NCBI GenBank assembly: GCA_963814955.1
Contig: CAWFEX010000004.1
Span: 186,001-250,000, forward strand
Direction of reading: 5' to 3'
From: DATCJA01 sp963814955
GTDB lineage: Bacteria > Acidobacteriota > Vicinamibacteria > Vicinamibacterales > UBA2999
DNA: 64,000 nucleotides
Of the stretch, positions 28,366 to 37,914 are shown in pieces. Below the pieces are notes generated by a model. The model saw only the letters and a program-made list of their open reading frames with translations. It ran no database searches and was not told the DNA's origin. The translations under genes were made by a program, and so were the position numbers. How positions within the stretch are numbered: the first letter of the stretch is position 1; every line of letters starts with the position of its first letter.

Positions 28366-30309
28366 CTACGGCAGGCTCAGCGCGATGTACTCGGCCGCGT
28401 GTTCTCGCGATCCAACCGCGAGCACGATGTATTGTTTGCCGTTGAAGAGATAGGTCATCGGAGCGCCGGTCGTCCCTGCCGGCAGGTCCATCTCCCACAC
28501 GACGCGCCCCGACGACTTGTCGAACGCGCGGAATTTGCGGTCTCCCGCGCCAGGCGCGAGTGAAAGCGGCATGCTCGCCGGAATGCGCCGGGGATCGCCC
28601 GACATGATTGGATCGCCTTCGCCGACGAACAGCAGCGACCTCGTCAGCAGCGGCGCGCTTCGACCCGGGTTGCCGAGCGGAGGCAGGTTCAGCGGTTTGA
28701 GCAGCGGATGGTTTCGCGGTCCGTCGCCGTTGGTCACCGCCCACACGATTTCTCCCTTGTTCAGGTCGATCGCCGTAATCCTGCCGTAGGGCGGCTTCAG
28801 CAACGGCAGGCCCATTGGCGCGGGCGGATACTCGCGTGTGCCGCGCGTGTAGGTGAGATTCGTCTCCTTGGGATTGCCAGGAATGACGTCGGCGACGAAC
28901 GGCGCGGTAATGGATGGCACATACAGTCGTCCTGTCTCGGGATCGAACGCCGCTCCCTGCCAGTCGGCGCCGCCAACGGAGCCGGGAAGCTGAATCGTGC
29001 CCTTCGTATCGTTCGGTCCGCTGCCTTTGATCGAAGGCGGCGTGAACACAGGTCCGATCACATATCTCTTGACGATGTCGAGCGCCGCAGCCCGCAGCTC
29101 AGGCGTGAAATCAATCAGATCGTCGAGGTTGACCCCCTGCCGATCAAAGGCCGGCGGCTTGCTTGGAAACGGCTGCGTAGGTGACGTCTGTTCCCCAGGT
29201 GTCGTCGACTGTGGGACGGGACGCTCTTCGATCGGCCAGACCGGCCGCCCGTTGACGCGATCGAACACGAATGCAAATGCCTGCTTCGTGACCTGCACGA
29301 CAGCCTGGATCGGGCGGCCATCAACGGTGATGTTGGCCAACACGGGCGCGGCCGGCAAATCGTAGTCCCACAAATCGTGATGCGTGAGCTGGTAGTGCCA
29401 CACGCGCGCGCCCGTCAGGCAGTCCACGCACACGAGGCTGTCGCTGAACAAGTTGTCCCCAAGCCGGTGGCCGCCGTACATGTCACTCGTGGGGCTCGTC
29501 AGTGGGAGGTACGCGTATCCGAGCTGCTCATCCACGCTCACCAGCGACCAGAGATTGGTGTGGCCGGTGTACTGCCACGAATTGTCTTTCCACGTCTCGA
29601 CGCCGAACTCGCCCGCGCGTGGAATGACGTGGAACGTCCAGCGCAGCCTTCCGGTCCGCACGTCATATGCCCTGACGTCACCTGGTGTCCCTTCCCGGTT
29701 GGGTGGTGAGTCGCTCATCGACGTTCCGACGATGACAACGTCGCGGCACACCCGCGGCGCTCCAGTCCATCCGTAGGGCTCCTTGCCGAGTCGGAGGTTG
29801 ACGCTGCCGTTGTCGCCGAAGTCTTTGAATGGCTGGCCGGTTCTCAGATCGAGAGCGGTAAGCGTTTCGCCACGCTGCACGAACAACCGCTGCTCGTTGC
29901 CGCTTCGCCAATACCCGAGTCCGCGCGTGCTGTCGCCTGGCAACCCCGCCGCTCCTCCCGCGGGCTGCTGCACCCAGCGCGTCTTTCCACTGGCGGGGTC
30001 GAATGCCTCGACCAGGCCGACACCGTTCGGACTGTACAGGACGCCGTCAATCATCAAGGGGGTCGCGCGGAAGTTGTTCGAGAACGTGAGCTTCGGGTTG
30101 AGCGTCATGAGCTGCGGATCGACTGCCGGCCTGCGCCAGGCGACCCTCAGGCGTGCGACGTTCGACGCATTGATCTGATCGAGCGCGGCATATTTCGTAC
30201 TGCCGGGATCACTGCTGTAGCTGCGCCATTCCGTGTTCTGGGCGGACACGATGACGGCGGTGGCGGCAATAAGGGCACAGGTACCGAACCAGCTGGCTGC
30301 TCGATGCAT
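28366..30309 (-). CDS. PQQ-dependent dehydrogenase (quinoprotein)
   Basis: 647 residues with a signal peptide ending near VSAQ. The eight-bladed propeller of PQQ enzymes is indicated by W-motif repeats (ALDLRTGQPFKDFGDNG, AYDVRTGRLRWTFHVIP, AIDLNKGEIVWAV, AFDKSSGRVVWEMDLPAGTTGAPMTY). LTHHDLWDYDLPAAPVL and GGADWQGAAFDPETGRLYVP are diagnostic for the membrane-type glucose dehydrogenase family. It oxidises an alcohol or sugar in the periplasm and passes electrons to quinone. No PQQ synthesis genes are in this window. It is transcribed away from ispG. Confidence 0.92.
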   Translation of the reverse strand: MHRAASWFGTCALIAATAVIVSAQNTEWRSYSSDPGSTKYAALDQINASNVARLRVAWRRPAVDPQLMTLNPKLTFSNNFRATPLMIDGVLYSPNGVGLVEAFDPASGKTRWVQQPAGGAAGLPGDSTRGLGYWRSGNEQRLFVQRGETLTALDLRTGQPFKDFGDNGSVNLRLGKEPYGWTGAPRVCRDVVIVGTSMSDSPPNREGTPGDVRAYDVRTGRLRWTFHVIPRAGEFGVETWKDNSWQYTGHTNLWSLVSVDEQLGYAYLPLTSPTSDMYGGHRLGDNLFSDSLVCVDCLTGARVWHYQLTHHDLWDYDLPAAPVLANITVDGRPIQAVVQVTKQAFAFVFDRVNGRPVWPIEERPVPQSTTPGEQTSPTQPFPSKPPAFDRQGVNLDDLIDFTPELRAAALDIVKRYVIGPVFTPPSIKGSGPNDTKGTIQLPGSVGGADWQGAAFDPETGRLYVPSITAPFVADVIPGNPKETNLTYTRGTREYPPAPMGLPLLKPPYGRITAIDLNKGEIVWAVTNGDGPRNHPLLKPLNLPPLGNPGRSAPLLTRSLLFVGEGDPIMSGDPRRIPASMPLSLAPGAGDRKFRAFDKSSGRVVWEMDLPAGTTGAPMTYLFNGKQYIVLAVGSREHAAEYIALSLP

Positions 30310-30365
30310 GATGCCTCCTGCGGCGGAGCCGTCAGGATACTCCAGGCCGAACGAGCGGAACGGCT

Positions 30366-31623
30366 CTAAGTTCGCCGCTGGTAGTGGGTGGCCACGTAGT
30401 TCTCCAGGAGCACGCGGAAGCCGTGCGCGAGCTCGTCGTACGTGCCGCGGAGCGTCGTGAAGTGTTCGCCGTCGACGTAGACCGGACAGTTGGGCGCCTC
30501 GCCCGTGCCTGGCAGGCTGATCCCGATATTGGCAGCTTTGGACTCACCGGGGCCGTTGACGACGCAGCCCATGACAGCAAGGGTCAGTGTCTCGACGCCC
30601 TCGGTACTGCGATTTCCATTCCGGCATCCGCGTGCGGATGTACTCCTGCGTACGTTCGGCCAGCTCCTGGAAAGTGGTACTCGTGGTGCGTCCACAACCC
30701 GGACATGCGGTTACGCTGGGCGAAAAGGCACGCAGGCCGAGTGCCTGCAGCAGCTCGCACGCGGCGTAGACCTCCTCGCGACGGTCGCCTCCCGGGCGTG
30801 GCGTCAACGACACGCGAATGGTGTCGCCGATGCCTTCGTTCAGCAGAATGCCCATCGCCGACGCTGACCACATGAGGCCCTTCGTTCCCATTCCGGCTTC
30901 GGTGAGACCGAGGTGCAGCGGCTGATCGGTTCTCCGTGCCAGCTCTCTGTAGATGGCAATGAGATCCCGCGGGCGCGACACCTTGCACGAGATGACGATT
31001 TGATCCTTCCGCATGCCGGTTTCGAGCGCGAGCGTAGTGGACTCGATCGCCGAAATCAGCATGCATTCGTTCAGAACCTCCTCCGAGCTGTGACCCAGAT
31101 TGCGATCGGTGTTCTCCTGCATCTTGTCGAGCACGAGCTCCTGATTGAGCGAGCCGCCGTTGACGCCGATGCGCACCGGTTTGTCGTGGTCGATCGCCAC
31201 CTTGCAGATAGTCGAAAAACGCTCGTCACGCCGTGCCCCCGTCCCGACGTTGCCCGGGTTGATGCGGTATTTGTCGAGCGCCGCCGCGCAGTCCGGGTTC
31301 CGGCTCAGGAGCAGATGACCGTTGTAATGGAAGTCGCCGATGAGCGGCGCATTGCATCCCGCGTCGACCATGCGCCGCTTGATCGCCGGGACTGCGGCCG
31401 CGGCTTCCTGGGTGTTGACGGTGACGCGAACCAGCTCCGATCCCGCTTCCGCCAGTTCGATGCACTGGCGCGCGGTCCCTTCGACATCCGCGGTCTCTGT
31501 CATCGTCATCGACTGCACGGCAATTGGCGCACCGCCGCCTATCTGCATGTGGCCGACGCGGACGCCTACGGTCTTGTGCAGCCTGACGGCACTCGAACTC
31601 GAGCCGCTCATTCCACCAATCAT
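30366..31623 (-). pseudogene. ispG: IspG, 4-hydroxy-3-methylbut-2-enyl diphosphate synthase, frameshifted
   Basis: IspG makes HMBPP in the MEP isoprenoid pathway and is normally essential. The first frame (from about 31623) covers VQSMTMTETADVEGTARQ, NPGNVG, RIGVNGGSLN, TEAG and the first cluster Cys pair PGCGRTT. After RMPEWKSQY the frame is lost, and the second frame carries GVETLTLAVMGCVVNGPGES and the remaining Cys up to the end at 30366. One extra base at about 30602-30605 explains the break. All cluster ligands survive, so I judge it a sequencing error, not a dead gene. ATG 31623 or 31611 suits the family N-terminus. Confidence 0.9.
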
Positions 31624-31663
31624 ACGGGATAGCCGATGGGGACCAGCGGCTAGAATCTCACTC

Positions 31664-31841
31664 ATGTCGGACGTGACACGAAAGACGCTGGCGTGCGGTT
31701 GTCAGGTGGATGCCGCGCGCGACTTCCTCGGACGCGTGGTCGGCACGGTCGTCACCAAGGGTCCGACGTGTTCGCAGACCGTTGCACGTTCCGGGGCATG
31801 TCATTGTGATGCCCGGACGCGAACACGCACGAGAGGAATAG
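31664..31841 (+). pseudogene. Small Cys-containing protein, frameshifted
   Basis: The frame from ATG 31664 gives TRKTLACGCQVDAARDFLGRVVGTVV and loses sense at about 31781. The shifted frame continues HVPGHVIVMPGREHAREE to a stop at 31839-31841, one base before the sortase stop. Together they form about 58 residues with a CGC motif. One extra base would split them. I do not recognise the family; the reconstruction is my reading of the six frames. Confidence 0.45.
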
Positions 31842-32537
31842 TCACCCGGACTTCGCTGCGGCGGGGCGGCGCGCCTGCGCCACCGCGTGCACGATGAACC
31901 GCTTCGGTGCCGACCCGATGTAGGTGAACGGATAGCACGTCACCAGCGTGAGGGTAGACTTTCGCGTGGGTTTGAGTACCCACGTGTCCTTCGGTGACAC
32001 CACACTCGTGGTGTCCACTTTGAACACGAATGTTCCCGCTGTCGTGACGACGCGGATGTCGTCTGCGGCGCGGATATCGCGCAGCCGTCGGAAGAACGTG
32101 TCACGATGCCCGGCCAGTCCGATGTTGCCAATCTCGCCTGGAAGGGCCGTGCCAGGGATATGACCGACTGCCAGCCGAAGCGTGCGAGCGTCACTGCCGG
32201 CGCGAATGATGGCCGAGACACCGAGCCTGGGGATTTCGATTCGGCCGAGAGCGGAACCCGGAGATGGCCGGACCGGCTTGATCGCGGCTGTCGTCGCGGC
32301 CGGCGGAGTCGCGGCCGGCGGAACGCTCGCGAGTATCAAATCGAGCTCGCGGTTTTCGATCGCCTGATACAACCTGGCTTCCACGGACACATACGCGAAG
32401 TAGCCAAGGCAGATCAGTCCGACGACAATGAGGATGCGCTCCAGCCATTTCAGACGGCGCGTTTTATTTGACCGCCGCCGGGAGCGTTGCGGCTCGTCGT
32501 TATCTGGAACCCGGGTGATGATGCGTCCTATAGCCAT
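31842..32537 (-). CDS. Class D-like sortase
   Basis: About 231 residues from ATG 32537. A membrane helix (ILIVVGLICLGYFAYVSVEARLYQ) is followed by IPRLGVSAIIRAGSD, LAGHRDTFFRRL (catalytic His), and TLTLVTCYPFTYIGSAPKRFIV (catalytic Cys in TCYPF, Arg in KRF). This is a complete sortase triad of the class D type. Sortases cut an LPxTx signal and transfer the protein to a nucleophile on the cell surface. It is the last gene of a minus-strand operon whose first gene ends in an LPATA tail, so that protein is the natural substrate. Confidence 0.9.
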   Translation of the reverse strand: MAIGRIITRVPDNDEPQRSRRRSNKTRRLKWLERILIVVGLICLGYFAYVSVEARLYQAIENRELDLILASVPPAATPPAATTAAIKPVRPSPGSALGRIEIPRLGVSAIIRAGSDARTLRLAVGHIPGTALPGEIGNIGLAGHRDTFFRRLRDIRAADDIRVVTTAGTFVFKVDTTSVVSPKDTWVLKPTRKSTLTLVTCYPFTYIGSAPKRFIVHAVAQARRPAAAKSG

Positions 32538-33423
32538 CGCGACTCCGAACGCGCAAGTTCTTTTGGCCGGGAACACGCACGCCTACTTTCACACGACGAT
32601 ACGTTCCATCGTGTGCGGTGTTGGTTGGAATGTACCCAATCAGGTAGCCGCGACGGATATTTGCCGCAATCCGGTCGAAGCTTTCGACAACCTCATCGTC
32701 TCCGTCTGGAAAGTACGCGACTCCGCCCGCGACATTGGCCAGCTTGCGGAGTACTCCCGCGTCGCCAGGGAGCCCGTACCGGCGGTTTGCCGTGGAAACT
32801 GTGTACACGATGGCGTTGCTGTCGCGCGCGTGGGCGATCATCTCCTCTTCCGTGTGCGTGCTCGCGTTGTCCTCGCCATCCGAAAGCACGACGAGAACCC
32901 GTTTCTGATGAGTCGCGAACTCGAGGTGATCGAGCCCCGCCATCACCGCATCGTACAGGGCGGTCTTGCCGCCCGGTCCGAAGCGCGCCAGCGCCGAGCT
33001 CAATAGTATTTGACGGTTCGTGAACGGCATGCCTGCCGGTAGTCCGAATTGGGCGCGCTCGTTGAAATGAATCGTGAACAGCTCGTCTTCGGTATGGCTG
33101 GATCGCGCAAACGCCTTGCTGCCTGCAATGACCATGTGTTGGCGCGCGATCATCGAGCTGCTGTTGTCGAGAATGAGACCAACCGTCACGGGCACATCAG
33201 CGCCGCTGAAAAACGTAATCTCCTGCCCTTCGTCGTTTTCCAGCACGGTGAACGCACTTTGCGGCAGATCCGGAACGGCATCAGATCGGCCGTCGAACAC
33301 ATTTACGTGGAGGACCACCAGATCAGACTCGGATCTGAAGACCTGCAGCGGCTCCTGCACGGCAATGAGCGGTGCGCAGAACATCGCCCACAGCAGAAGA
33401 TCACGCGCCAGATGCCGCACCAT
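32500..33423 (-). CDS. Secreted VWFA-domain protein (acidobacterial type)
   Basis: About 307 residues from ATG 33423. A signal peptide precedes LQVFRSESDLVVLHVNVFDGRSDAVPDL and FTVLENDEGQEI, the start of the VWFA-related Acidobacteria domain (TIGR03436 type). The MIDAS motif DNSSSM (DxSxS) and the later SDGEDN are intact, so it should bind a metal-dependent ligand. The C-terminus (GYLIGYIPTN..DGTYRRVKV) is also typical. It lies between the sortase, which it overlaps, and the LPATA protein, suggesting a joint surface-related role. Confidence 0.88.
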   Translation of the reverse strand: MVRHLARDLLLWAMFCAPLIAVQEPLQVFRSESDLVVLHVNVFDGRSDAVPDLPQSAFTVLENDEGQEITFFSGADVPVTVGLILDNSSSMIARQHMVIAGSKAFARSSHTEDELFTIHFNERAQFGLPAGMPFTNRQILLSSALARFGPGGKTALYDAVMAGLDHLEFATHQKRVLVVLSDGEDNASTHTEEEMIAHARDSNAIVYTVSTANRRYGLPGDAGVLRKLANVAGGVAYFPDGDDEVVESFDRIAANIRRGYLIGYIPTNTAHDGTYRRVKVGVRVPGQKNLRVRSRDGYRTHHHPGSR

Positions 33424-33510
33424 AATCTTGTTCTTGCCGTTCGCTGATTCGTTATCGACCGAGCGGTGATTGGCGGCAGCGCCGCCAATCACCAAACCTC
33501 CGTTCAGACT

Positions 33511-34317
33511 TTATATCCGGAATGCTCGGATGCCGGCAGCTCCGAGGAGCGACAGCAATCCCAACAAGCCGGAAAGCGCAACCGGACTTGCGGTTGCCGG
33601 GAGCTCTCTTGTGTTCTGTGCATCCGTGCTCTGCGCGGTCGTTGACGCCTGCCCTGACGTGCCAACCGGGCGTTCGGCTGCCGGTGGCGGCGACACGGTG
33701 CGGGGTTCCGGCGCCGGCGCCGCCTGCGTCTCGGCTCGCGCCTCTACTGCTGGTTCGGCGGGAGGAGGCCCGCTGCCTTCGACGACCCCAATGCTGCTAT
33801 CGGCAGCAGTGGACGCCGGCTCCTGCGGTGCTTCGGGTGTCGAGGCTGCAGAAGCCTGCGCGTCGGCACTCACACGACCCTCTTCGGTCAAAACACCTTC
33901 GCCGGTGCGCCCGGCAATTTGCAGCGCCTGGTTCTTCGGATAGATAAACTCCTTACCGATCCTCTCGCCAGGGTAATACCAGAACTGAACCGCCGGCGTT
34001 GTTTTCGCGTCGGTCTCACGGAACGTCACGACGGTGTCGCCCGTGGCCTCAAGACGTTCTGCGGGTACGAAGAGCCACTGCCCGAGCACCTTCATCTCGT
34101 CTTCCGACAGCACCTGGATGACATTGCGGGACGCCGTGTCCGCGATGCGGAACACGTAGGTGCCCGGTTCGAGCTTCATGCCGGGGAGCTCGACCGCGGC
34201 GCTGAATGTCATGATCGTGCGATCGCGGGTGTCGGGCTGCTGCGCGGCGACGTTGAACGTCAGAACCCCCAGCAACACGACCATCACCGCGGTTGCGATT
34301 ACAGTCAAACGTTTCAT
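33511..34317 (-). CDS. Surface protein with LPATA sorting tail
   Basis: About 268 residues from ATG 34317, which has a purine-rich site upstream. A signal peptide ends at AAQQ. Residues 25-130 look like a small beta domain (TIMTFSAAVELPGMKLEPGTYVFRI). A long Ala/Pro/Glu-rich low-complexity stretch follows (about residues 135-230). The end is LPATASPVALSGLLGLLSLLG followed by AAGIRAFRI: an LPxTx-like motif, a hydrophobic helix and a basic terminal residue, the layout of a sortase signal. The class D sortase at 31842 is in the same operon, so this is its likely substrate. Confidence 0.82.
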   Translation of the reverse strand: MKRLTVIATAVMVVLLGVLTFNVAAQQPDTRDRTIMTFSAAVELPGMKLEPGTYVFRIADTASRNVIQVLSEDEMKVLGQWLFVPAERLEATGDTVVTFRETDAKTTPAVQFWYYPGERIGKEFIYPKNQALQIAGRTGEGVLTEEGRVSADAQASAASTPEAPQEPASTAADSSIGVVEGSGPPPAEPAVEARAETQAAPAPEPRTVSPPPAAERPVGTSGQASTTAQSTDAQNTRELPATASPVALSGLLGLLSLLGAAGIRAFRI

Positions 34318-34556
34318 TCCTCTGTCCTCCTCGTTGACGCGCAACGCTCTCGCGCGATGCGCCTCATTCGCGCCCACCAGGCGCAGGCATCGGCTAGGCC
34401 ATATCTGTGAACGGTGGTGCATCTTGTATGCCCTCCGGAGCGCGGCGGTATCGAAGCGCAGGGCCGAGCGCGGCCATATGCATTTGGACGAGGCACACGG
34501 AGTGGTTGAAGATCGGTCGAGCTGAGAAAAGACCAACTGTCGACAACCATCGATCC

Positions 34557-35777
34557 GTGACCAACATTGATCCACGTTCGCACGACAAATGGCCGCTGTG
34601 GCTGGCCATGGCGCTGGCGCTCATCTGGGTGCCGTCTCTCGACCGTGGTTTCTGTGAAGACGACTTTCTATTGGTCCCGATAACGTTCTCGACGTTTCTC
34701 GAGAACCCGCTGTGGGGTGCTGGAACACCTCCTCCGGTGCGTGAAGGGCTTCCGGCGTACCGAGGCGAAGGTCGACCGGTATCGTCTCTGACATACGCGT
34801 TGCTGCCTGCTCAGGCTCATGTGCAACATGTGGTCAGCCTGCTGCTCTACCTCGCGTGCCTGTGGCTGATGTGGCGCGTGTGCTCGCGGCTCGCGCTCGC
34901 GCCGCGGCCGACCTTGTTTGCGCTCTCGTCGTTCTTTCACCCTGCGTTTCTCTGGAATGTGACCTGGATCGCCCACAGGTACGACCTGTTGGTAATCGCG
35001 CTGCTTCTGCTCGCCGTGCTCGAGACGCGGGTGCCAATCAAAGTCGCGTTGATCGGACTGGGGAGCGGTGCAAAGCCGCCGCTGTTCTTTCAGAACTTCG
35101 TTTTTGCGTATCAATTCGCCCGGCAGGGACGAATCGTTGCGGGCGCGGTCACGCTGTTCTGGCTGGCTGTGTTTGCGGTCGGCATTTATCTGACGCGGTA
35201 CACAGAGGAATCGGCGGTCGCCGACTCTTTGTACACGCTCCCCGTCGTCATTTCGATTCCGCTGAGGATCGTGAAGCTGTTCGAGGGCTTGCTATACATC
35301 TTTGCGCCGATCCCGATGTTCGCCGTCACCGCCTGGATGCCGTTCGTTGCTCTGGCCGCGTATGGGGCATTGTGGGTCGCGGTGCTTCGTTCGCCGATGA
35401 CATCGGTGAGAGAGAGCATCCGCCGGCATGGATGGATTCCCGCGATGGCCGCGGCAATGAGCGTCCCTTTCCTGTTTGCGTCGGACGTGCGCATCACCGG
35501 CGCGGCGGCAGTCATGACGTTTCTCTGGCTGGCTACAGTGGTGCGATGTGATGGCGTTCGAATGACGGCGATCGTGGCGATTCTCGTGCTGAACCTCACC
35601 GGTATCTTTCTGAACTATGGTGCGTTCCGGTCCGCGCAGTACGACATTCGCGCGGACATGGCGGGGTGCAACTTCTACTCGCAACCCGTGTACGCCTTCG
35701 CGGGGTCAAGAGAGGAGCTGCGCAGGAACATCCTCACAGTGCTCGGGATTCGCACTGAGTTCAGGAAGTTTCCCTGA
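34557..35777 (+). CDS. Polytopic membrane protein, unknown function
   Basis: About 406 residues from GTG 34557, chosen because the longer frame upstream has no hydrophobic start. Roughly ten hydrophobic segments are visible. The first loop carries DRGFCEDDFLLVP, where the ED pair recalls the acidic motif of GT-C glycosyltransferases; this is only suggestive. Several Arg/His residues sit at helix ends. The gene ends 18 bp before the tRNA-Leu fragment that marks the island edge. Confidence 0.65.
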   Translation: MTNIDPRSHDKWPLWLAMALALIWVPSLDRGFCEDDFLLVPITFSTFLENPLWGAGTPPPVREGLPAYRGEGRPVSSLTYALLPAQAHVQHVVSLLLYLACLWLMWRVCSRLALAPRPTLFALSSFFHPAFLWNVTWIAHRYDLLVIALLLLAVLETRVPIKVALIGLGSGAKPPLFFQNFVFAYQFARQGRIVAGAVTLFWLAVFAVGIYLTRYTEESAVADSLYTLPVVISIPLRIVKLFEGLLYIFAPIPMFAVTAWMPFVALAAYGALWVAVLRSPMTSVRESIRRHGWIPAMAAAMSVPFLFASDVRITGAAAVMTFLWLATVVRCDGVRMTAIVAILVLNLTGIFLNYGAFRSAQYDIRADMAGCNFYSQPVYAFAGSREELRRNILTVLGIRTEFRKFP

Positions 35778-35795
35778 GCGAATTGTCGGGGATTG

Positions 35796-35854
35796 TGGTG
35801 CCTGAGGAGGGAATCGAACCCACACGCCGGGTGACCGGCGGGAGATTTTGAGTC
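35796..35854. mobile_element. Left attachment repeat: tRNA-Leu 3' fragment (59-bp direct repeat)
   Basis: These 59 bp are identical to 39906-39964, the 3' part of the intact tRNA-Leu, from the encoded CCA through the anticodon arm. After AGTC the two copies diverge at once. Such duplications are left when an element integrates into a tRNA 3' end. This copy lacks a 5' half and cannot make a tRNA. Confidence 0.9.
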
Positions 35855-36157
35855 CCACTCCACGCCGAAACGACCGATCGCGGCGATGCACAAAAACCGG
35901 ACGAATCACGGAAGGGCGAACTCGGCGCGGCCTTTCAAGCGCACGCGTTAGTCGGCGACAAGCTGCGCGCCTGGCGTGCGGAAAATGCACGCGAGTCGGT
36001 CGAAGCCAGGCGCGACAGCATCTTGCGAAGGCACACGTTGCGCACGATGAACACCCGCGACAACGTGCTGGCTGCGGCGCGCTTATTCAACCTTGAACAA
36101 TTACTTACCCGCGCGGTAGTAAAGGCCGCGCTTCAAACAGAAGAAACAGAAAGGTAG
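35855..36157 (+). pseudogene. 5'-truncated ORF at island edge
   Basis: The frame is open from the repeat junction to TAG 36155-36157 (about 100 residues) but has no good start codon. It reads as charged helical protein (GAAFQAHALVGDKLRAW, RDNVLAAARLFNLEQLLTRA). The missing N-terminus would lie across the attachment repeat, so the gene was probably cut by recombination. Function is unknown. Confidence 0.45.
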
Positions 36158-36165
36158 GAAACAAG

Positions 36166-36329
36166 ATGGGTGTGCCACGTTCACACGAGGATGCTGCCAA
36201 GAAAAACAGGGGCGGCCAACGATCGCTCGCGAAGTGCACCAACAGAAGCGCAAGGCCGCGTTAAAGGATCCAGGCGCCGATCGCAGCAAGGAAAATGTTG
36301 ACAAGGCCAAGCGCGGCGAGTGGAAGTGA
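36166..36329 (+). pseudogene. Small Lys-rich protein, probably frameshifted
   Basis: ATG 36166 opens MGVPRSHEDAAKK, then hits a stop at 36262. Adding one A to the AAAAA run at 36202-36206 gives a continuous frame, KQGRPTIAREVHQQKRK to RSKENVDKAKRGEWK, ending at TGA 36327-36329. This makes about 55 basic residues. I recognise no family. Confidence 0.35.
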
Positions 36330-36513
36330 CATCGGAAGTGAGGGGCAAGCCATCACTTTTGGATTCGGTTCGGGCCCCTCAGCGCGTGGTGGTTACGCGT
36401 CGTTTCAACCGAACCGGATCCCTTTTTTAGGCTGTCCGCTAATTTGAGTACAGCGGTTGTGCTGACGATGCCGTTGCGGTACATTCGGGTCCCCCAACCG
36501 GGAGGCATGTCAC

Positions 36514-37236
36514 GTGGCAATCACCGTCACCGTGAAGGGCGCGATCCCGCAGCGACGGCCGCTCTACATCGCGTTGAGCGCGCTCATGGCGCTGATCGTT
36601 GCTGTGGGGTTCTGGCCGACGTATTACGGGCCGCTTGTTCGCCTGACGCTCGCACAACCGCCGCTCATCCACGTTCACGCGATCGTGTTCACTGGATGGC
36701 TGGCGCTGTTCTCGGCGCAAGCGGTGTTCGCGGCGAATGGCCGACTCCGATGGCATCTGCGACTCGGCCGTATCGGCATCGCCTATGGCGTGCTACTCGT
36801 CATCGTGGGACTGACAACGGGAGTCTTGCGATCAGCAGCGCTGCCGCGTGGAGGGCAGGCCGAAGAGCTGCTGTATGTTGCCTTCGTCGACATGCTGGTG
36901 TTCGCGAGCTTCTTCGGTGCGGCCATCCGGTTCCGGCGGCGACCCGACGTGCACAAGAAACTAATGACCGTCGCCGCGACCACGCTGCTGGTGGCCGCGG
37001 TGGGCCGGAATCCGTATCTGCCGGCACTCCCGCGGTCTTGCAGCCATGTTTCTCGTTTGGTCGTCGCCGGTGCTGCTGGCTGCCGTGTACGACTGGCGAC
37101 ACAATCGCGGTGTGCATCCGGTGTATGTCGCCGGTCTTGTGGCGTTTGCATTTCGCATGTGGAGCGAGCCGCTCGCGCTGACGTCCACGTGGAGCGCGTT
37201 CGCAACGTTCGTGTTTCGCAGTGCGTCGTCGCTGTA
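36514..37236 (+). pseudogene. Membrane protein of the island, frameshifted
   Basis: A valid frame from ATG 36514 covers four to five hydrophobic helices, including PPLIHVHAIVFTGWLALFSAQAV and HLRLGRIGIAYGVLLVIVGLTTG, with conserved-looking His residues. It breaks at about 37010-37040. The next frame continues with MFLVWSSPVLLAAVYDWR and YVAGLVAFAFRMW to the stop at 37236. Fused, the protein has about 240 residues and six or seven helices. The His residues near helix ends could hold heme, but this is not shown. It sits among element cargo. Confidence 0.55.
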
Positions 37237-37914
37237 GTGGGCCCGCGGATCCCGCTGATCGACCCCGTCCATCAAGCCGTGTTGCGCACACAAGGGCAAG
37301 CCAAACTGCTGCAGCCATGGCCGCATGTTGCGGCCAGGCCGCGCGGGCCAGCTGGGGCGTCCCGAGGGGACCTGGTCGACGATTCCGGTCGCCAATCCTG
37401 AGGGACGATTGTTTCCCTCCGGCGCGGATCCGACCAGCGCCATTCGACTCGGGTGCCGCGAATGCGCAAATGCAGGCTCGCTCATGGCGAGCCATAGACA
37501 CGCCCGACAGTCGTCAGTCACGTCCCGACTCGCCGTTAGTTCGTCGGGAACGGGAACGAGTCCTGCCGGGCGCGCCATTCCAACGTTTTGGGCGCGCCAC
37601 CCCGCTCCGCTTTGGTATCTGTTCGTTTTCGGATGGATGAAAACCGTCGGCTTGTTGCGCAAACTCCGCCACCGCGGGAAGCGCGGGGAGCTCCCTCTGG
37701 TCGCGTACCTGCCCCCGTGCAGTTGTCGAACCCCGGCAGGAACCATGCGAGCGCCGGATAACCGGCCTGCCAGGCGAGCTAGAGTGCGATAAGGTCGCGG
37801 ACGCCGCGAGACAGACGCGACGGATGGTGAACGAGGGGGTGTTCACCGTAGCGGCCGGCGAGAATCACACGGCCGCCAACCGGATGTCAAACGGATTACC
37901 ATTCATCCAACCGC
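37237..37914. other. 678-bp stretch with a transposase remnant only
   Basis: No convincing gene is seen. At 37619-37690 the plus strand encodes FGWMKTVGLLRKLRHRG, the C-terminal box of IS5/IS1182-type DDE transposases; the flanks carry no continuation. The rest holds only frame-shadow ORFs and a palindrome (GGCTCGC-TCAT-GGCGAGCC, about 37480). Confidence 0.6.
37619..37690 (+). pseudogene. DDE transposase C-terminal remnant
   Basis: The translated segment VFGWMKTVGLLRKLRHRG matches the well-known C-terminal block of IS5-like and related DDE transposases (E/R-x-FGWMK-T-G-x-RK-x-RHRG). No DDE triad or inverted repeats remain. It is a short fossil of an insertion sequence inside the element. Confidence 0.55.

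Noticed and set aside
36800..37746. Long minus-strand ORFs over the frameshifted membrane protein
   Set aside because: They lack hydrophobic or family patterns and are frame shadows of the plus-strand gene.
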